From Gymnogyps californianus (taxonomy: Eukaryota > Chordata > Aves > Accipitriformes > Cathartidae), in the NCBI RefSeq assembly GCF_018139145.2, contig NC_059486.1, positions 9,734,001 through 9,798,000 on the forward strand: a DNA stretch of 64,000 bases, written 5' to 3'. Below the pieces are notes generated by a model that was given only the letters and a program-made list of their open reading frames with translations, did no database searches and was not told where the DNA came from. Positions within the stretch are counted from its first letter, which is position 1. Each line of letters opens with the position of its first letter. Position numbers and translations under genes: made by a program. Of the stretch, positions 60,684 to 64,000 are shown piece by piece.

Positions 60684-63600
60684 CTGGGGAAATAGAAAGT
60701 GGAAAAATAAGGTTTATGCATTGAAATATTTCACACACTTCACAACTGCTGCATTTCCTTTTTAACAAGTAAACTGTGCTCCGTTATGATTCAGACTGAA
60801 GAGAGGGTAAAAACTTCATTATAGGTTAATTCCTGGAAGATTGCTTACTTTGAAAGTGCCAGGTATTTAAGCATGTTATTCCTTTCCGAGTGTGCGTCTG
60901 TTTAACCAAGCAGATCTCCTGTATTGTGACTTGGGTCTTCATGTTCCTTTCGGGCTCTTGGGATTAACAGTGGCACGCAACGCAGATGCTGGCACACTAC
61001 TATCTTAAAGCCTTAATCATTTCCACATTTAACTTGGCCCTTTATAGCAGCTATGCCCACATGAGCAGCGCTAGCCTGAACAGAGAAATAAGAGCAATGC
61101 AACTTTGGGACCTGCAATTCAACCCCACAGCTGAAAAGTGCGCAAGAGATTCACCTTTGATTTGATGGCAAAAAGGAAAGATCTCAGGTCAAAAACGCAA
61201 CATTGGCCAACCAATTTCTGCACATGCGTTAACAGAGTGCTATTATCGGGTGGCTAAAGCTTTCTGGATTATCATGGGGGTCAATACCAGCAAAGTCCAG
61301 GCCAAATGCTTGTCTTCCTAAGTTTGCTCCAGGTGCTGCACTGTGATGCTTCTCACAATCTTGAGAGTTTACCTCCAGCCTTAGCTGATCTCCACTGACT
61401 CCCTGGCCTTAGGAAGCATGTACAAGGCAGTGTATCCATGGTACAAGCACAGGATACTGCAGAGAAGTGACCCACAAACATAAAGCACTATGGAGCCACA
61501 TTAGGAACTTTGGTGGCCGTGCAACACACATGCTGACACCAGCAGCTGCCTGGCACTTATTTAGCAGAGCCGCCAAACCGCTAGCAGAGAACAAACATGA
61601 AAACAGCCAGATGTTTCAACCCTGGGTAGACCCAGAAAGGTGAATGACTCCAAATCCTCTTACTGAAACAGAAGTCAGACAGAAGCAGACCTACTACGTA
61701 AGAGCCTGTATGCTAGAAGTCACTGTTAAACTCAAGGCCCAGTCCTGGACAAGCACAGGCAGCAATTACCTGGGTGAGTGGAGAAGCTCTGAAAGCAGCA
61801 GCAGAGCAAGAGAATTCGCTCCATTTCCATAGCTCCAGGGCAGCATGCCTTTACTTACAGGCTGTTTAGACACCTGCCCGCCTGATTCCTCTTCCAAGCA
61901 TGACTACAATTTGAAAAAGCTCCAGCATCCACCCTACCAGCCTTTTAGTTTCCAAGCAGTCTCCACTGTCTGGTCTCAAGCCCCTTTCATCTTGGTCTGC
62001 CCACAGGACTCTACCTTCTGTCAAGCCTGTACCAAATTGACCAATTGTCAAACTGACTTTGTCAACGCCTCAAGTCTTCAGCACCTCCCATCATTTCTCT
62101 TGCAGTCCTCTTTTAACCTCACAACGTGAAATCTGAGTTTCCAGATGCTTGCTGGAAGATTGGTTGGAGGAAAGGGGGGAGAGGGGAGGAAGCTGAACTA
62201 CCTGCAATTTGAGAGACTCAAGCTACAGCTGCATCCAGCACAGGCCACCTTCCCCGGGAGGGGCTCAAGGCACGGGGCAGTCCAGCAGCCTTGGCTCATG
62301 TGGCTCCCCTGGTTCAAGCGTTCACCAGACCCCAGGACTGGCCACCCCCGGCTCTTACAGCCATTCTCACTGCCAAGCTCAGCTGAGCGTTTTGAAAGTC
62401 CCCTTGTTTGTCCAAAAAGCAATTTTCTGCGATACTTCAAGAAGGCGTTTGTTGCATTTCCTTGCATGAAAAGTACTGCTTTAAACAGGCTTTGTTTTCC
62501 AACCTCTGCATTTAAAAGCAGCACACGTTAAGTCATCCACTTTTACACCTGTTTCAGGTGAAGTAGGAAACCAGTCTGTGGTTAAAAGCACTAGCCCAGG
62601 GAAGCAGCGCAAGAAGAAAACCCCAGGCATCGTCACAAGCTTTGCATGTGACAAAGCGCTGGGGGGAAACGTTCAGAAGCATTCAAAGCCCACCAGCTCC
62701 TGCTGTCCTTAGCAGGAACAGTGGAAAGCCAAGGTTTATGAAGGACACCCAGGCCTTTCACTTCTCCAGGAACCCCAGCCACAGATGTACCAGAAGACGC
62801 AAGGACACACCAGAAGCGCGGTGCAGCTGCTCAGGGAACGACTGCGGGGCAGCAGGCCAGGGAGCTCACTACAGGGCAACTGCTGGGCACGGAGGAAGTG
62901 TCTGAAGTGGTTTTTGCAGCCCACACTGAGTTCATCACTGCCACAGCAACATTTTTCATAGACACTTCTTGTCTAAACGTGCTGTGATCATTGCAGCTCA
63001 GTAACTCTACACATTAATACGTATAGTGCCAGAAGGGTTTGGGGAAGCTTAGTATATTATTACCTATATAGAAAATGAAGAGGAAGTTTAGCTTACACAA
63101 ACTAAGTCCCAAAGACACTTGTAATAAGTTATTAGCCAATAGCTAATGTGCACTGTTTTTCCACTGTATGTGATTTAAAGACTCTGCAAACAAACATCAA
63201 GTCATTGATTTTTGGCAGCCAGTGTGTACAGTGACTAGGGTTAAATAAGGACCTACACAGGCAAGGGAGATGCTCTGCTCGACTTGCCCAGCAACAAAGT
63301 GACCTTGGTGGCTGGCGGTTTTATCCTACCAACACAGGGTGAAGAGATAAGAGGGCAATGCCTGAAAGGCTTCTAGGAGAGAAGTAGGTGGCTGCCCCAG
63401 CCATTTACTGGCAACAGCACCCTCTGAACATTCAAGCCTTGCTAGGAAGCACTCTCCACCCTGCTGCATGCGCACCCACCGCAGCAGAGCAACATCTAGC
63501 AAGTGTATTTTCAGATCGCAGACGCCTGTGGCAGGGATGACACGTCTTCCACATTTGCAACTTCAGCATTTCAAGACCCACTTACCAGAAGGAGATTTGT

Positions 63601-64000
63601 AGGAATTTTGCCAATAAAACTAAATATTTATTTCAGGAAGGGCCCCAGAAACAAGCTCTTGTTTGAAAAAGGCTTCAGCCAGTAGCTTACTGTGGTCAGA
63701 TACAACTGTCTAAAGAGACTTCTGGTTTCTCAAATGGGCTGATGGACTTCTCTCAAGCTGATTCAGCAGCAGAAACTTTTTCCATTTTTATCCTTTCACA
63801 GTATTTACGATTTGTTCATTAACAAAACAAGGAAAAAATACTGCAAGCCAAATTTTGCAGGCTATCAGTCTCTCTGAAAAGAAACAAAATGCCCAACCCA
63901 TTCATTTCCACATCAGTAAAAAGAATAACATTAGTTTGTTGTATTTCTGCAGAAGCTTATGTCCAAGAAGCGCTACAGATAATTTACTCTGGACCTCTTA
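60684..64000 (-). other. ULK1: ULK1 intron, incomplete (before the first exon seen)
   Basis: About 3.3 kb from the acceptor of the 33-base exon to the window edge. I looked for the exons encoding human residues 1-82 (glycine loop, VAVK lysine, ELKHENIVALYDFQ) and found none. No clear repeat. Confidence 0.82.

Noticed and set aside
63560..63600. Possible extra minus-strand exon ending at a GTAAGT-like donor near 63581-63586
   Set aside because: The translation does not match the missing N-lobe exons and no good acceptor with phase fits.
1..64000. CRISPR arrays, operons, phage or other prokaryotic systems
   Set aside because: The exon-intron structure, vertebrate gene and avian LTRs show a vertebrate nuclear genome; no regular spacer array or dense short-gap coding exists.

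Overview
The window is vertebrate nuclear DNA, almost certainly from a bird. It lies wholly inside one gene on the minus strand: ULK1, the serine/threonine kinase that starts autophagy (the orthologue of yeast Atg1). I could place 22 consecutive coding exons with GT-AG splice sites, matching reading phases and clear homology to vertebrate ULK1. They run from 60683 (first in the message) down to 1295 (last in the window). They encode about 857 residues, corresponding to human residues 83 to about 935 of 1050. The N-terminal part of the kinase N-lobe (glycine loop, catalytic lysine) lies beyond 64000, and the last ~115 residues lie below position 1; neither is visible here. If the human 28-exon structure holds, these are exons 4 to 25. 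The bird assignment rests on protein similarity to avian ULK1, on two long terminal repeats of a type common in birds, and on few and old other repeats.

Layout, in transcript order. Kinase domain: 60683-31304 (eight exons, long introns), with HRD, DFG, the activation-loop Thr and APE intact. Serine/proline-rich regulatory linker: 24071-7833, carrying the Ser317, LIR, Ser556, Thr636/Ser638 and Ser758 equivalents. Start of the C-terminal EAT/MIT-type module that binds ATG13 and FIP200: 4682-1295. No second gene, tRNA, rRNA or other system was found. The introns hold a complete solo LTR with a 5-bp target duplication (5712-6269), a truncated related LTR (35235-35584), a degenerate ~110-bp minisatellite (29790-30305), a 60-A homopolymer (48791-48850), and scattered old SINE/LINE relics of low certainty.

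Points most worth checking. (1) The exon carrying the mTORC1 site Ser758 is one base short in a C run (7862-7867), which breaks the frame and gives a stop at 1676-1678; this is either an assembly error or a real null allele. (2) A TAGCAG tandem acceptor lies directly at the codon for the AMPK site Ser317. (3) A sense-strand poly(A)-signal cluster at ~28034-28110, in the intron directly after the kinase domain, could give a kinase-only ULK1 isoform. I see no previously undescribed biological system here; the interest is in gene regulation and sequence quality.
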